Positions 1 through 8,348 of a DNA stretch of 9,063 nt are shown here, piece after piece. The DNA is from Patescibacteria group bacterium (GTDB lineage Bacteria; Patescibacteriota; Microgenomatia; Levybacterales; UBA12049). Numbering within the stretch: position 1 is the first letter of the stretch; every line of letters begins with the position of its first letter. Below the pieces are notes generated by a model, which had not been told where the DNA came from, searched no databases, and was given only the letters and a program-made list of their open reading frames with translations. The DNA lies in assembly GCA_018900295.1 (NCBI GenBank), contig JAHIGH010000088.1:1-9063 (forward strand), in the 5' to 3' direction. A program made the position numbers and the translations under genes.

Positions 1-2
1 GA

Positions 3-341
3 CTGGCAAAAGCACCGACTGACAGCGGAAAGATAGGAGGAGAGATTCCAAAGACAGGTGGAGTTGCAAATTTATTTGGGCTCTTTAAGTTGTTCGTAAA
101 TGATGGAATGTATAATAGTTTTGTTCGGGATTATATGGATGCGAAAATCCGTTACGCGGAGATGAAAAATGTGTTGGCAGAGGCGATTTATAAGGAAATA
201 CAACCGATTCAGGAGCGACGGCGAATTTACGAAGAGAATCCGGCGTTGGTTAATCAGATCATTGAAACGCATACTGAAAAGTGTAAGGAGATAACTGATA
301 AGACTATGCGAGAAGTGAAGGAAAAGATGGGACTACTGTAG
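3..341 (+). CDS. trpS: Tryptophanyl-tRNA synthetase, C-terminal part (5' end outside the window)
   Basis: The open frame enters from the left edge and ends at TAG 339-341. It gives 112 residues of the C-terminal region of a class I tryptophanyl-tRNA synthetase, the cytoplasmic enzyme that charges tRNA(Trp) with tryptophan. Recognisable family features are the KAPTDS segment near the start, followed by an ANLFGLF helix, the helical PIQERR segment and the ending TMREVKEKMGLL. These match the usual order in TrpS: TDS motif, ANL helix, then a terminal helix ending in a 'MG' sequence. The internal ATG at 90 is not a real start, because the conserved residues lie upstream of it. The last 107 bases, including the stop, have a diverged second copy at 8451-8557, and the next gene starts 5 nt after the stop. 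The catalytic HIGH and KMSKS regions lie outside the window, so the call rests on the C-terminal pattern only. Confidence 0.85.
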   Translation: MAKAPTDSGKIGGEIPKTGGVANLFGLFKLFVNDGMYNSFVRDYMDAKIRYAEMKNVLAEAIYKEIQPIQERRRIYEENPALVNQIIETHTEKCKEITDKTMREVKEKMGLL

Positions 342-343
342 AA
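303..343 (+). repeat. Left copy of a trpS 3'-end direct repeat (candidate attachment-site half)
   Basis: These 41 bases encode the last 12 residues of TrpS, the TAG stop and two following bases. They recur in direct orientation at 8517-8557 with two mismatches, both synonymous third-position changes (CGA/CGG and AAG/AAA). Weaker homology extends upstream to 237. Similarity ends immediately after TAGAA: the left copy runs into the helicase start and the right copy into AT-rich intergenic DNA. That boundary is what a crossover within a gene-end target would leave. Confidence 0.8.
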
Positions 344-346
344 TTT

Positions 347-3300
347 ATGTCTTATATCACAAACAGCGGAGAAAATAATTTAAAAAATCGTTTGGTTGGG
401 CTTATTTCCAAAAGCGAGGAATTGAAATTTCTAGTAGGTTTTTTCTATTTTTCAGGAATAAAAGAGCTATATGAGGGATTAAGGAAAAATTCAAATACTA
501 ATATAAAGGTTTTGGTAGGCCTAAATGTTGATAAAACCAATTTTGGATTGCTTGAATTTGCTGATCAGGATAGCCAGTTATCTGATGAAGATAAAACTTA
601 CAGTTTTTTTCAATCAATAAAAAAATCTTTAAATACTGAGAATTTTGATACAAAAGAATTTTACGAACAGGTAAGATTTTTCATCCAGTTAATTCGCGAT
701 GATAAATTAATAATCCGCAAAACCTTTAAACCCAATCATGCCAAACTTTATATTTTAAAATTGGAAGAAAGCCAGGTCGGCAGAAAAAATCTATTTATCA
801 CGGGCAGCAGCAATTTAACAAAATCCGGTTTGACTACGCAGGAAGAATTTAATGTTGAAATAAGCGATTTTGGGGTGAAAGACGCGGAAGAATATTTTGA
901 TGGTCTATGGGATGAAGCGGTAAAAATAACCGAACACGAGGAAACTAAAAGAAAACTCATCGCGATAGTTGAAAAGGAAACACTCATTAAAGAAATTACC
1001 CCTTTTGAGGCATTTGTTTTGGTTTTGAAAACCTATCTTGATTCATTTGAAGGACGAGAAGTCGGACCCACGCTCGTTAAAATACTGGAAGAAAACGGGT
1101 ATACTCCTTATAAATATCAGTTGGATGCGGTTGCGCAAGCGCTATTATTTATAGAAAATAATAATGGCGTAATTATCGCTGATGTTGTCGGTTTGGGTAA
1201 AACAATTATAGCTTGTTCGGTTGCCAAAGAGCTTAAAAAACGCGGTATTGTAATCTGCCCTCCCGGTATTATGGGCGATAAAAATAAAAATTCCGGCTGG
1301 AAAAAGTATCTCGAAGAATTTAAGCTTTATGATTGGGAAGTCCGGTCTCTCGGCGATTTAGAGAATATTACCGATTTTGTAGTTAAATACAAAGATATCG
1401 AAGTTGTGATTATTGATGAAGCTCATCGTTTCAGAAATCAGGATACAAGAGATTACGAATTATTAAAGAATATCTGCCGTAATAAAATAGTAATTTTGCT
1501 TACCGCCACGCCCTTTAATAACAGGCCGGGCGATATTCTTTCGCTGCTGAAACTATTTATTACTCCAAAAAAATCATCAATTACGCTGGAAAATAATCTG
1601 GTGGATAAATTCAAGGCTTTCAAAGGAACTTTTGACAGGCTTGGATATATTTCAAAATACTGGAATTCGCCAAATAGCGCTAAAAGAAAAAAAGCGGAAG
1701 GTTATTACCAAAGTTTTTTTGAAAGCAAAATAATTGAACTCGCCAAGGTTAAACAAAGGGCTCATTATCTTGCCAGGCAAATAAGAGATGTAATTAAACC
1801 TGTAACAATTCGCCGTAACCGCCTTGATCTTCAGAATAACCCCTATTATAAAGATGAGGTTAAGAATTTATCAAAAGTTGCGGATCCTAAAGAGTGGTTT
1901 TTTGAATTAACAAAAGAGCAGTCGGAATTTTATGATAAAGTTATTCTTGAATATTTTGGGGACCCGGATGAAGGCGGCCAATTTAAAGGCGCTATTTATC
2001 GGCCATTTGAATATGAAATAGAGCGGAAAAAAATTGCGAATGAGTTACTGACTGAAAAAGAAAATTTTCAATATTATCAACAGCGTAACTTATATGATTT
2101 TATGAGGCGTTTGTTAGTCAAGCGTTTTGAAAGCTCTTTCGGATCTTTCGAACAGAGCATAAAAAATTTTAAACACATTACTGAAACAGTTTTGAAATTC
2201 GTTGAAAAAACAAATAAATATATTTTGGACAGGTCTCTAGTTGAAAAAATTTGCGATGAAAATCTAGAAGAGATAGAAAAATATTTGGCTGAATATACCG
2301 AAAAAATAAATAATGGCGAATATCCAAAAAACCATAAAGTTTATGATTTGAATAAGAATTTTAATGATAAAGATGGATTTATCGCAAACATAAAAACTGA
2401 TTTGATTCTTTTCGATAACATATTGCGGGAATTATCAACGTTAGATTTAGTTAAAAATGATCCCAAGACAGAATGTTTATTGAACAATATTATAAAAGAA
2501 ATAAAGCAAAAGCCTCTTGAAGGCGAGCCAAAAAGAAAAATTATAATATTTTCCGAATATCTGGACACGGTCAAATATCTGGAAGCAATTCTAAAAAAAC
2601 ATTTTAAAGAAAGGCTTCTTATTTCAGATAGTGATTTATCAGCACAGAAAATTTTGCAAATAAACAAAAATTTTGACGCTTCCTATCCCGATCAGGATGA
2701 CGATTTTGATGTTTTGCTTGCTTCAGACAAAATCTCGGAAGGATTTAATTTAAACCGCGCGGGCATGGTTGTAAACTACGATATTCCATGGAATCCTGTG
2801 CGGGTTATTCAGCGTGTGGGTCGTATCAACCGTATCAGCAAGAAAGTATTTAATGAGCTTTATATCGTTAATTTCTTCCCCACTGAGAAAGGAGCGGAGC
2901 TCGTAAAATCGCGCGAGATAGCAAGTAATAAAATGTTTTTGATACATAAGACATTGGGGGAAGATGCCAAGATCTTTGATATTGATGAAGAGCCGACCCC
3001 ATCCGGCCTGTACAATCGAATTCAACAAAACCCTGATGAACGGGAAGGTGAAAGTTTTTATAATAAGGCTCTGAAAGCATTCTTAAAAATTAAAAAAGAT
3101 TCCCCTGATCTGATAGAGTCTTTAAAAAATTATCCGCCTCGTATAAAAGTAGCCAAGAAATATACCGAAAACGAACTTTTGGTATTTCTGAAAAAGGGCA
3201 GGTTATATATTCACTGTATCCGATATGGAAGTGAAAATGGATCTGAAGTTTATCAGGCAGATTTTGAAGAAATATTTGGCAAGATTGCCTGTACTCAGGA

Positions 3301-3712
3301 TGAAAAAGCTATTCCTTTAAGCGGCAGTTTCTGGGAAGCTTATGAAAGCGTAAGAAAATTTAAAGAACATAAAGTCGTCCCTCTGAGTGAACAAAGCCTT
3401 GAGCAAAGGGCTTTGAACAATCTCGCGACATTTATTAACAAGATCCAATCAGATGGGATAATGCCCTATAAAGACTTTTTACGGACGTTACGGGAGGACA
3501 TTCTGGATTACGGAACTCTTTCCGATTTTACTCTGCGCCGGGTTGCCAATATGGAAAGCAAGGACGAAGCAAGGTTAAAAAAGGCAATGGCAGAAATAAT
3601 CTTATTAAGAAATGAACTTGGCGAAGATTACCTTGAGAAAGAAAAAGCAAGGCGAAAAGATTTATCTAAAGAAATAATCATTGCGATAGAAAATCAAATG
3701 GAGGCAAAATGA
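347..3712 (+). CDS. PLD-nuclease/SNF2-family helicase fusion protein, restriction/defence type
   Basis: A 1121-aa protein with two clear parts. Residues ~1-190 form a phospholipase D-like nuclease domain with H131-x-K133, the GSSNLT loop at 153-158 (N156) and acidic E167. The spacing resembles the single-motif PLD endonucleases of the BfiI/NgoFVII kind, which act as dimers; the Asp of a full HKD motif is absent. Residues ~250-900 form a superfamily 2 SNF2-like helicase: Walker A DVVGLGKT (279-286, K285), DEAH box 357-360, TATPF 386-390, an IIIFSEY strand near 731 opening the second RecA lobe, and motif VI QRVGRINR (822-829). About 300 residues separate the two lobes. Residues ~930-1121 are helical and unrecognised. 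The ATG lies 5 nt after the trpS stop without a good Shine-Dalgarno, so translation may be coupled to trpS. The MSYITNSGENNLKNRL start suits the PLD domain. Likely role is ATP-driven translocation on or remodelling of foreign DNA, possibly with cleavage. Confidence 0.88.
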   Translation: MSYITNSGENNLKNRLVGLISKSEELKFLVGFFYFSGIKELYEGLRKNSNTNIKVLVGLNVDKTNFGLLEFADQDSQLSDEDKTYSFFQSIKKSLNTENFDTKEFYEQVRFFIQLIRDDKLIIRKTFKPNHAKLYILKLEESQVGRKNLFITGSSNLTKSGLTTQEEFNVEISDFGVKDAEEYFDGLWDEAVKITEHEETKRKLIAIVEKETLIKEITPFEAFVLVLKTYLDSFEGREVGPTLVKILEENGYTPYKYQLDAVAQALLFIENNNGVIIADVVGLGKTIIACSVAKELKKRGIVICPPGIMGDKNKNSGWKKYLEEFKLYDWEVRSLGDLENITDFVVKYKDIEVVIIDEAHRFRNQDTRDYELLKNICRNKIVILLTATPFNNRPGDILSLLKLFITPKKSSITLENNLVDKFKAFKGTFDRLGYISKYWNSPNSAKRKKAEGYYQSFFESKIIELAKVKQRAHYLARQIRDVIKPVTIRRNRLDLQNNPYYKDEVKNLSKVADPKEWFFELTKEQSEFYDKVILEYFGDPDEGGQFKGAIYRPFEYEIERKKIANELLTEKENFQYYQQRNLYDFMRRLLVKRFESSFGSFEQSIKNFKHITETVLKFVEKTNKYILDRSLVEKICDENLEEIEKYLAEYTEKINNGEYPKNHKVYDLNKNFNDKDGFIANIKTDLILFDNILRELSTLDLVKNDPKTECLLNNIIKEIKQKPLEGEPKRKIIIFSEYLDTVKYLEAILKKHFKERLLISDSDLSAQKILQINKNFDASYPDQDDDFDVLLASDKISEGFNLNRAGMVVNYDIPWNPVRVIQRVGRINRISKKVFNELYIVNFFPTEKGAELVKSREIASNKMFLIHKTLGEDAKIFDIDEEPTPSGLYNRIQQNPDEREGESFYNKALKAFLKIKKDSPDLIESLKNYPPRIKVAKKYTENELLVFLKKGRLYIHCIRYGSENGSEVYQADFEEIFGKIACTQDEKAIPLSGSFWEAYESVRKFKEHKVVPLSEQSLEQRALNNLATFINKIQSDGIMPYKDFLRTLREDILDYGTLSDFTLRRVANMESKDEARLKKAMAEIILLRNELGEDYLEKEKARRKDLSKEIIIAIENQMEAK
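3700..3704 (+). promoter_or_regulatory. Ribosome binding site (GGAGG) for the DUF1016 nuclease gene
   Basis: GGAGG lies inside the last codons of the helicase gene, 4 nt before the ATG at 3709. That ATG overlaps the helicase stop in an ATGA arrangement, which supports this start and suggests coupled translation. Confidence 0.7.
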
Positions 3713-4734
3713 GCGATGAGTTAATAAATATTCCATCTTATATTACTATTTTGGAAGAATTGAAAACAAAAATCAGGCAAGCGCGATACAAGGCTGTCAT
3801 TTCGGCAAATAAAGAAATGATTTTTCTTTACTGGGATATCGGAGAAACAATTTTAATACAACAGGAAAGGCAAGGTTGGGGCGCAAAAGTTATTGAACGT
3901 TTATCGCAAGATTTATCCAAGAGCTTTCCCTATATGAAAGGCCTCTCATTGCGTAATTTAAAATATATGCGCCAATTTGCGAGTCTTTATCCCGATTATG
4001 TAATTGTGCAAGAGGCGCTTGCACAATTGACTTGGTATCATATTATTACTTTAATGGATAAAATAAAAAATGAAAATGAAAGACTGTGGTATGCTGGTCA
4101 AATTATTCAAAACGGCTGGTCAAGAAATGTGCTTGTTCATCAAATTGAAAGCGGTCTTTATCAAAGGCAAAAAGGCGCGCATAAAATAACTAATTTTAAG
4201 AATACTCTGCCTGCTTCACAATCTGATTTAGCTCAACAAACAATCAAAGACCCTTATATTTTTGATTTTCTTAATATTTCGCAAAACGCAAAAGAAATTG
4301 AATTGCAAAATGAACTATTAAAGCATATAACAAAATTTCTTCTGGAGCTCGGAGCTGGTTTTGCTTTTATTGGAAGTCAATATCATATAGAGGTATCAAA
4401 AAAAGATTTCTATATTGATCTTCTTTTTTATCATTTAAAACTACGCTGTTATATTGTTATCGAACTAAAAACGGGTGATTTCAAACCGGAATATACCGGT
4501 CAGCTTAATTTTTATCTCTCGGCTGTCGATAGCCGGATAAAAAATAAAGAGGATAATCCAAGTATCGGTATAATATTGTGTAAAAACAAAAACAAAATCA
4601 TTGCTGAATATGCCTTGAGAAATATGACAAAACCAATAGGAGTTTCTGAATATAAACTATCACGTATTATTCCTGAGAAGTTGCGAAAAGCACTTCCAAC
4701 AGTAGAAGAAATTGAACAGGGATTAAAACAATAA
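3709..4734 (+). CDS. DUF1016/YhcG-family PD-(D/E)XK nuclease
   Basis: A 341-aa protein with the two-part structure of the DUF1016 (YhcG) family. Residues ~10-150 are a helical N-terminal domain with family-typical stretches (LYWDIGETI, GWGAKVIERLSQDL, GLSLRNLKYMRQFA, LTWYHI), thought to bind DNA or partners. Residues ~165-330 form a PD-(D/E)XK nuclease-like core. Its catalytic set is intact: D237 in FYIDLLFYH, E252-x-K254 in VIELKTG, and a QLNFY (Q265...Y269) motif on the following helix. The length is normal for the family. The gene overlaps the helicase by 4 nt and ends 7 nt before the methyltransferase, so it is firmly in the operon. Family members are often found beside type I and other restriction-modification genes, but their biochemical role is poorly defined. 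Here it is a good candidate for the cleaving subunit. The family assignment is confident; the role is inferred. Confidence 0.9.
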   Translation: MSDELINIPSYITILEELKTKIRQARYKAVISANKEMIFLYWDIGETILIQQERQGWGAKVIERLSQDLSKSFPYMKGLSLRNLKYMRQFASLYPDYVIVQEALAQLTWYHIITLMDKIKNENERLWYAGQIIQNGWSRNVLVHQIESGLYQRQKGAHKITNFKNTLPASQSDLAQQTIKDPYIFDFLNISQNAKEIELQNELLKHITKFLLELGAGFAFIGSQYHIEVSKKDFYIDLLFYHLKLRCYIVIELKTGDFKPEYTGQLNFYLSAVDSRIKNKEDNPSIGIILCKNKNKIIAEYALRNMTKPIGVSEYKLSRIIPEKLRKALPTVEEIEQGLKQ

Positions 4735-4737
4735 GGA
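4733..4737 (+). promoter_or_regulatory. Ribosome binding site (AAGGA) for the methyltransferase gene
   Basis: AAGGA overlaps the TAA stop of the DUF1016 gene and sits 4 nt before the ATG at 4742. It fixes the methyltransferase start and again implies coupled translation. Confidence 0.6.
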
Positions 4738-4741
4738 CAAT

Positions 4742-7700
4742 ATGGCAGGCTATGGAAGAGAAATATTAGAAGATATAATCAAGAATTTTTTACCGGAAAA
4801 GTTTACCAGATTATTTCGCGAGAAAAACCGTTCGTTCGCGCCGCAAAATGAAGAATTGCGGCAATATGATGACGGCGATTTTAAGAACGGTTTAAAACTC
4901 GGTGAAATTTCTTTTTCGGCAAGTGAAAAACTTATTGTCTGCGCTTTTCAAGCCAGTCAACCGCTTTCTGAGCGAAGCGGGAAAAAAAATCAGTATAAAA
5001 AAGGCAAGGATATTCTCAAAGACACTCAATCAGATGCCGGTATTTTCATTTTTTACGATGCTTCCGGTAATTTCAGATTTTCATTGATCTACGCTAATTA
5101 TTTGGGTAAAAGGCGGGATTGGAGTGTTTTTCGCCGGTTTACATATTTTGTGAGCCGTGAATTTACCAATAAAACCTTCCTTGCCAGAATCGGTGGTGGG
5201 GATTTCTCAACAATAGAAAAAATCAGAGAGGCTTTTTCGGTGGAGAAGGTTACCAAAGAGTTTTATGAAGATATTGCTAATTGGTATTTTTGGGCGGTGC
5301 AAAGTGTTACGTTTCCAAACGATAATGAAGAAGAAAACAGCAAAAATATTTCCGTTATTCGCTTAATTACCAGAATGATTTTTATTTGGTTTATGCGGGA
5401 ACAGGGTTTAGTCCCAAAAAATTTGTTTGAAGAAGAAAGTATTTCCACAATACTTGAAGATCTTTCTCCCGAAAATTCAAATTACTATCAGGCGATTTTG
5501 CAAAATTTATTTTTTGCCACGTTAAGCACTAAAAAAGATGAACGGAAATTTCGAAGCGAGATTAGGGGATACAAAGGAATAAATCCAGACCAGGGGAATG
5601 ATAGTGTTTTTCGTTATCACGAACTTTTTAAAAACTCGGAAATACTGAAAGATTATTTTGGCGAGATACCATTTTTAAATGGCGGATTATTTGAATGTCT
5701 TGATGATAGAAAAAAAGGAATTTATGTTGATGGATTTACTGCGGTTAAAAAGAATCAACCAACTCTTCCTAATTTTCTTTTTTTCAGCCAAGAGAAAAAA
5801 GTCGATCTCAATAAAGCCTATGGAACTCAAAATAAGAAATATCACATACATGGGCTTCTGAATATTCTCTCTTCTTTTAATTTTACCATTGATGAAAATT
5901 CACCGGACGATCAGGATATCGCCCTTGATCCCGAACTTTTGGGCAGGGTATTTGAAAATTTACTCGCAAGTTTTAATCCTGAAACTTCCACCACTGCCCG
6001 CAAAGCTACAGGCAGTTATTACACGCCAAGAGAAATCGTTGATTATATGGTCGCTGAATCTCTTAAGGCATATTTCGAAACACATCTTTCAGCTATTTCT
6101 GATTTAGATAAAAAAATAGAACAGCTTTTTTCAACAGGAAGCGAAGAAAATCCTTTTGACAAATCAGAGTCAAAAAAGATTGTAGAATTAATTGAAAGTG
6201 TCAGAATTGTTGACCCGGCGGTCGGCTCCGGCGCTTTCCCAATGGGTGCGCTTAATAAGTTGGTATTTATTTTAAATAAAGTTGATCCGGGAAATGAGCT
6301 TTGGAAACAGGCTCAGCTTTCAGCGGCGGAGACAATACCCGATCCTCGCATCAAGCAAGATACCAAAAAACGTATTGAAGAATTTTTCAAAGGTAAAAAT
6401 GCAGATTACGGACGGAAACTATATTTGATCCAAAAATGTATTTACGGCGTGGATATTCAACAGATTGCGGTAGAAATTGCCAAACTGCGTTTTTTTATCT
6501 CGCTTTTAGTGGATGAAAAGATTGACAGAGATCATCCGGATGGGAATTGTGGCATTGAACCACTGCCTAATCTTGATTTTAAGATTATGCAGGGGAATAG
6601 TTTAATCTCCGAGTTTTTGGGAATTGATTTTGATAATGGGCAAGAAAAACAAGCAGTGCAATGCCAAGTTGGTTTAGGTTTTGAAAATGAAGATGATGGT
6701 TTAATCAAGGAATTTGAACGAAAGAAAATAGATTACCAAAACGAATCGGACAAAGATAAAAAGGCGAAACTGAAAAGCGAAGTAGAAGATCTGATGATAA
6801 AATTATTTGAAACTAAATTGCAAAAGAAATACTCTGAATTGAAGCCGATTGAAGAAAGAGCGCAAAGCATACCGAATCTAAAGACGAGAGAGGAGTATAT
6901 AAAGACAGAAAAAGAAAAGTTTTCAAAAAAATATGGCTTTGATCTGCAAAATATTGAAAAACAGCTTCGGGAATTTACCAGCAAAAAGAAAACAAGGCCA
7001 TTTTTCCCTTGGAAATTATATTTTGCAGAAGTGTTTAATAAAGAAAATCCGGGCTTTGATGTTGTGATTGGAAATCCGCCGTATTTTAACATCAATGCGA
7101 TTGATAAAGGCTTTATCAAATATCTATCAGAACGATACAAAATCATTCACACCGGTTATAACGACATTGTTTATTATTTCATCTTTTTAGGAATTGACCT
7201 TCTGAAGAGAACGGGATGTTCTGTTTTTATCACATCTAACTATTTTCTCGGCAATGAATATGCGGACAAGCTGAGACGATATCTAAGTAAACATGCTTCT
7301 AAAATTGTTAATTTCAAGGAACATATGGTTTTTGATGCGGCAAGTGTTCATACTTGCATTTCAATATCTCATAAAGAACCAAAATCTAACGATGTCATTT
7401 TCTATGTAGCCACTTCCGATAAGCAAATTACTTCGAGTAATCTTGAAAACGAGCTCAAGTCATTTTCGATTAAGCGAGATGAATTGAATAGTAGTTGGCT
7501 AATTGCTGATCAGCCGGATACTATTATTCTTGAAAATTTAAAGAGTGGCTCAGTATTACTTGGGGATATCTCAATTATTGAAAAAGGTTCAACCTCAGGA
7601 AAAAATGAGATATTTACAATTTCTTGTGATTTTGCAAAAAAGATGAAATTAGAAAATTCAGTTTTGAGAAAGAACATCAAAAACGGAGACATAGGCAGAT

Positions 7701-8332
7701 ACACCATATGTGACAGGGGGAACTTTTTGATTTATGTTGATAACGATACACATATGGACTCTTTTCCAAAAGCCTTTTCTTACTTGAAGGGACACAAAGA
7801 TGTTCTTTTAAAAAGGAATGAAGTAAAACTGGGCTTATATCCATGGTATCGTTTCGAACGACCGAGAAATAAGGCTGTATTTGATTCAGATGAAAAAATT
7901 GTCGTTCCGTATCGGGCAGAAAATAACCGATTTGCTTATGACAATCAACAATATTTTAATGATGGCGGCGATATACGTGCAATTGTTATCAATAATGATC
8001 AATTCAATATTAAGTATGTTTTGGGAATACTAAATTCCAAGCTTATAGATTGGTTTTATGGATTTATCGGCAAACCAAAAGGCAAAGTCAGAGAATATTT
8101 TAACAATCCGCTTTCCTTAATTCCTATTAAAAATATACCAAAAAACAATCAAAACCCATTTATTGAAATCGTTAATAAAATTTTGGCAATTACAAAATCT
8201 AGCGATTATTTGGAAAATCCTGCAAAAAAAGAAGAAATCAAAGAATACGAAAAACAAATTGACCAGATGGTTTATAAATTATACGATCTAACCGATGAAG
8301 AAATAAAGGTTGTTGAAAATTCGGGGAAATGA
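4742..8332 (+). CDS. Eco57I-like N6-adenine DNA methyltransferase with TaqI-type specificity region
   Basis: A 1196-aa class I SAM-dependent DNA methyltransferase. Residues ~1-150 resemble the N-terminal nuclease-fold domain of type IIG enzymes but appear to lack its catalytic residues. A helical linker follows (~170-410). TGSYYTPREIVDYMV (~422-436) is motif X, DPAVGSGAF (491-499) is the SAM-binding motif I, and NPPY (778-781) is the catalytic motif IV of adenine-N6 enzymes, preceded by the typical FPWKLYFAEVF segment. A charged, probably coiled-coil insertion of about 110 residues (~650-755) separates motifs I and IV. Residues ~930-1135 resemble the TaqI C-terminal specificity domain, including the VLGILNSKLIDWFY stretch seen in target-recognition domains. 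The target sequence cannot be read from this. It is the last gene of the operon, 7 nt after the nuclease. Probable job: methylate host sites and provide site recognition. A stand-alone type IIG enzyme is less likely because of the degenerate N-terminus and the helicase/nuclease partners. Confidence 0.9.
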   Translation: MAGYGREILEDIIKNFLPEKFTRLFREKNRSFAPQNEELRQYDDGDFKNGLKLGEISFSASEKLIVCAFQASQPLSERSGKKNQYKKGKDILKDTQSDAGIFIFYDASGNFRFSLIYANYLGKRRDWSVFRRFTYFVSREFTNKTFLARIGGGDFSTIEKIREAFSVEKVTKEFYEDIANWYFWAVQSVTFPNDNEEENSKNISVIRLITRMIFIWFMREQGLVPKNLFEEESISTILEDLSPENSNYYQAILQNLFFATLSTKKDERKFRSEIRGYKGINPDQGNDSVFRYHELFKNSEILKDYFGEIPFLNGGLFECLDDRKKGIYVDGFTAVKKNQPTLPNFLFFSQEKKVDLNKAYGTQNKKYHIHGLLNILSSFNFTIDENSPDDQDIALDPELLGRVFENLLASFNPETSTTARKATGSYYTPREIVDYMVAESLKAYFETHLSAISDLDKKIEQLFSTGSEENPFDKSESKKIVELIESVRIVDPAVGSGAFPMGALNKLVFILNKVDPGNELWKQAQLSAAETIPDPRIKQDTKKRIEEFFKGKNADYGRKLYLIQKCIYGVDIQQIAVEIAKLRFFISLLVDEKIDRDHPDGNCGIEPLPNLDFKIMQGNSLISEFLGIDFDNGQEKQAVQCQVGLGFENEDDGLIKEFERKKIDYQNESDKDKKAKLKSEVEDLMIKLFETKLQKKYSELKPIEERAQSIPNLKTREEYIKTEKEKFSKKYGFDLQNIEKQLREFTSKKKTRPFFPWKLYFAEVFNKENPGFDVVIGNPPYFNINAIDKGFIKYLSERYKIIHTGYNDIVYYFIFLGIDLLKRTGCSVFITSNYFLGNEYADKLRRYLSKHASKIVNFKEHMVFDAASVHTCISISHKEPKSNDVIFYVATSDKQITSSNLENELKSFSIKRDELNSSWLIADQPDTIILENLKSGSVLLGDISIIEKGSTSGKNEIFTISCDFAKKMKLENSVLRKNIKNGDIGRYTICDRGNFLIYVDNDTHMDSFPKAFSYLKGHKDVLLKRNEVKLGLYPWYRFERPRNKAVFDSDEKIVVPYRAENNRFAYDNQQYFNDGGDIRAIVINNDQFNIKYVLGILNSKLIDWFYGFIGKPKGKVREYFNNPLSLIPIKNIPKNNQNPFIEIVNKILAITKSSDYLENPAKKEEIKEYEKQIDQMVYKLYDLTDEEIKVVENSGK

Positions 8333-8348
8333 AAATCATCCTGCGCCC

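Noticed and set aside
111..116. TATAAT inside the trpS coding region as an operon promoter
   Set aside because: It encodes conserved-region residues, has no good -35 at the right distance (TTGTTC at 90-95 is too close), and is 230 nt from the helicase start. It cannot be excluded but is not supported.
4982..4989. Run of eight A in the methyltransferase gene as a phase-variable switch
   Set aside because: Runs of seven or eight A or T are common throughout this AT-rich sequence, and the frame is intact here. Nothing points to slippage.
6733..7146. 137-codon open frame on the minus strand
   Set aside because: It lies fully inside the methyltransferase gene opposite conserved motifs, has no recognisable domain, and reads as the complement of Lys/Glu-rich codons (Phe/Ser/Leu-rich).
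347..8332. Calling the operon DISARM or BREX
   Set aside because: Shared families (SNF2 helicase, PLD, adenine methylase) are suggestive, but the defining genes of each system (drmA and drmB; pglZ and brxC) are absent from this window.
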